This document shows, piece after piece, positions 5,244-5,268 of a stretch of 5,268 nt of DNA. The notes under the pieces were generated by a model. The model worked only from the letters and a program-made list of their open reading frames with translations. It made no database searches and was not told the origin of the DNA. The position numbers and the translations under genes are program-made. Origin of the DNA: Candidatus Nomurabacteria bacterium RIFCSPLOWO2_01_FULL_36_10b (GTDB taxonomy: Bacteria; Patescibacteriota; Minisyncoccia; Phycocordibacterales; UBA1006); assembly GCA_001785725.1 (NCBI GenBank), contig MFUQ01000012.1:18900-24167 (forward strand), given 5' to 3'. Position 1 is the stretch's first letter; each line of letters starts with the position of its first letter.

Positions 5244-5268
5244 ATTAGAATTTTTATTAAAAATAAAA

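Noticed and set aside
1..5268. CRISPR array, tRNA, insertion sequence or phage signature
   Set aside because: No spaced direct repeats, cloverleaf-like segment, transposase motif or terminal inverted repeats were seen on either strand.

Overview
This AT-rich 5.3-kb bacterial window carries six genes: five on the minus strand and one, rpmB, on the plus strand. It uses the standard bacterial code, since TGA ends one gene and no long frame needs TGA read through. The 491-residue membrane protein combines an N-terminal Ig-like region, a Pro/Glu-rich linker, and two carboxypeptidase-regulatory-like domains around a membrane hairpin. From memory, this layout is typical of Patescibacteria (Candidate Phyla Radiation), probably a Parcubacteria-type lineage. 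Almost no start codon has a well-placed Shine-Dalgarno sequence, which fits that placement. The taxon is an inference, because no 16S or other phylogenetic marker was tested.

Layout in plus coordinates: 1-1538 is the N-terminal 512 codons of fusA (EF-G), cut by the window edge. 1656-2126 is rpsG (uS7) and 2208-2621 is rpsL (uS12). Read on the minus strand these form the classical str operon rpsL-rpsG-fusA. A strong intrinsic terminator (2670-2704) separates it from the genes upstream. 2787-4262 is the multi-domain membrane protein and 4265-4912 is an M50 (site-2 protease family) membrane metalloprotease. These two are only 2 nt apart and read as one unit, protease first. 4998-5243 is rpmB (bL28), divergent from the protease across an 85-bp spacer.

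The str genes supply the decoding-centre protein S12, the 30S head protein S7 and the translocase EF-G. The protease and membrane protein form a separate envelope unit; their tight coupling suggests, without proving, a functional link such as regulated intramembrane proteolysis.

Points that stand out: (1) Ile replaces the near-invariant Pro in the KDLPGVRY loop of S12. (2) A promoter-like sequence over the stop codon of the membrane-protein gene would place the terminator inside the rpsL leader, as in an attenuator. (3) An 11-bp hairpin holding a 7-codon mini-ORF lies in the rpsL-rpsG spacer, where S7 autoregulation acts in E. coli. (4) A perfect 11-bp hairpin with a 3-nt loop sits inside the first 26 codons of the membrane-protein gene and covers an alternative start. 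I found no tRNA, rRNA, CRISPR array or mobile element.
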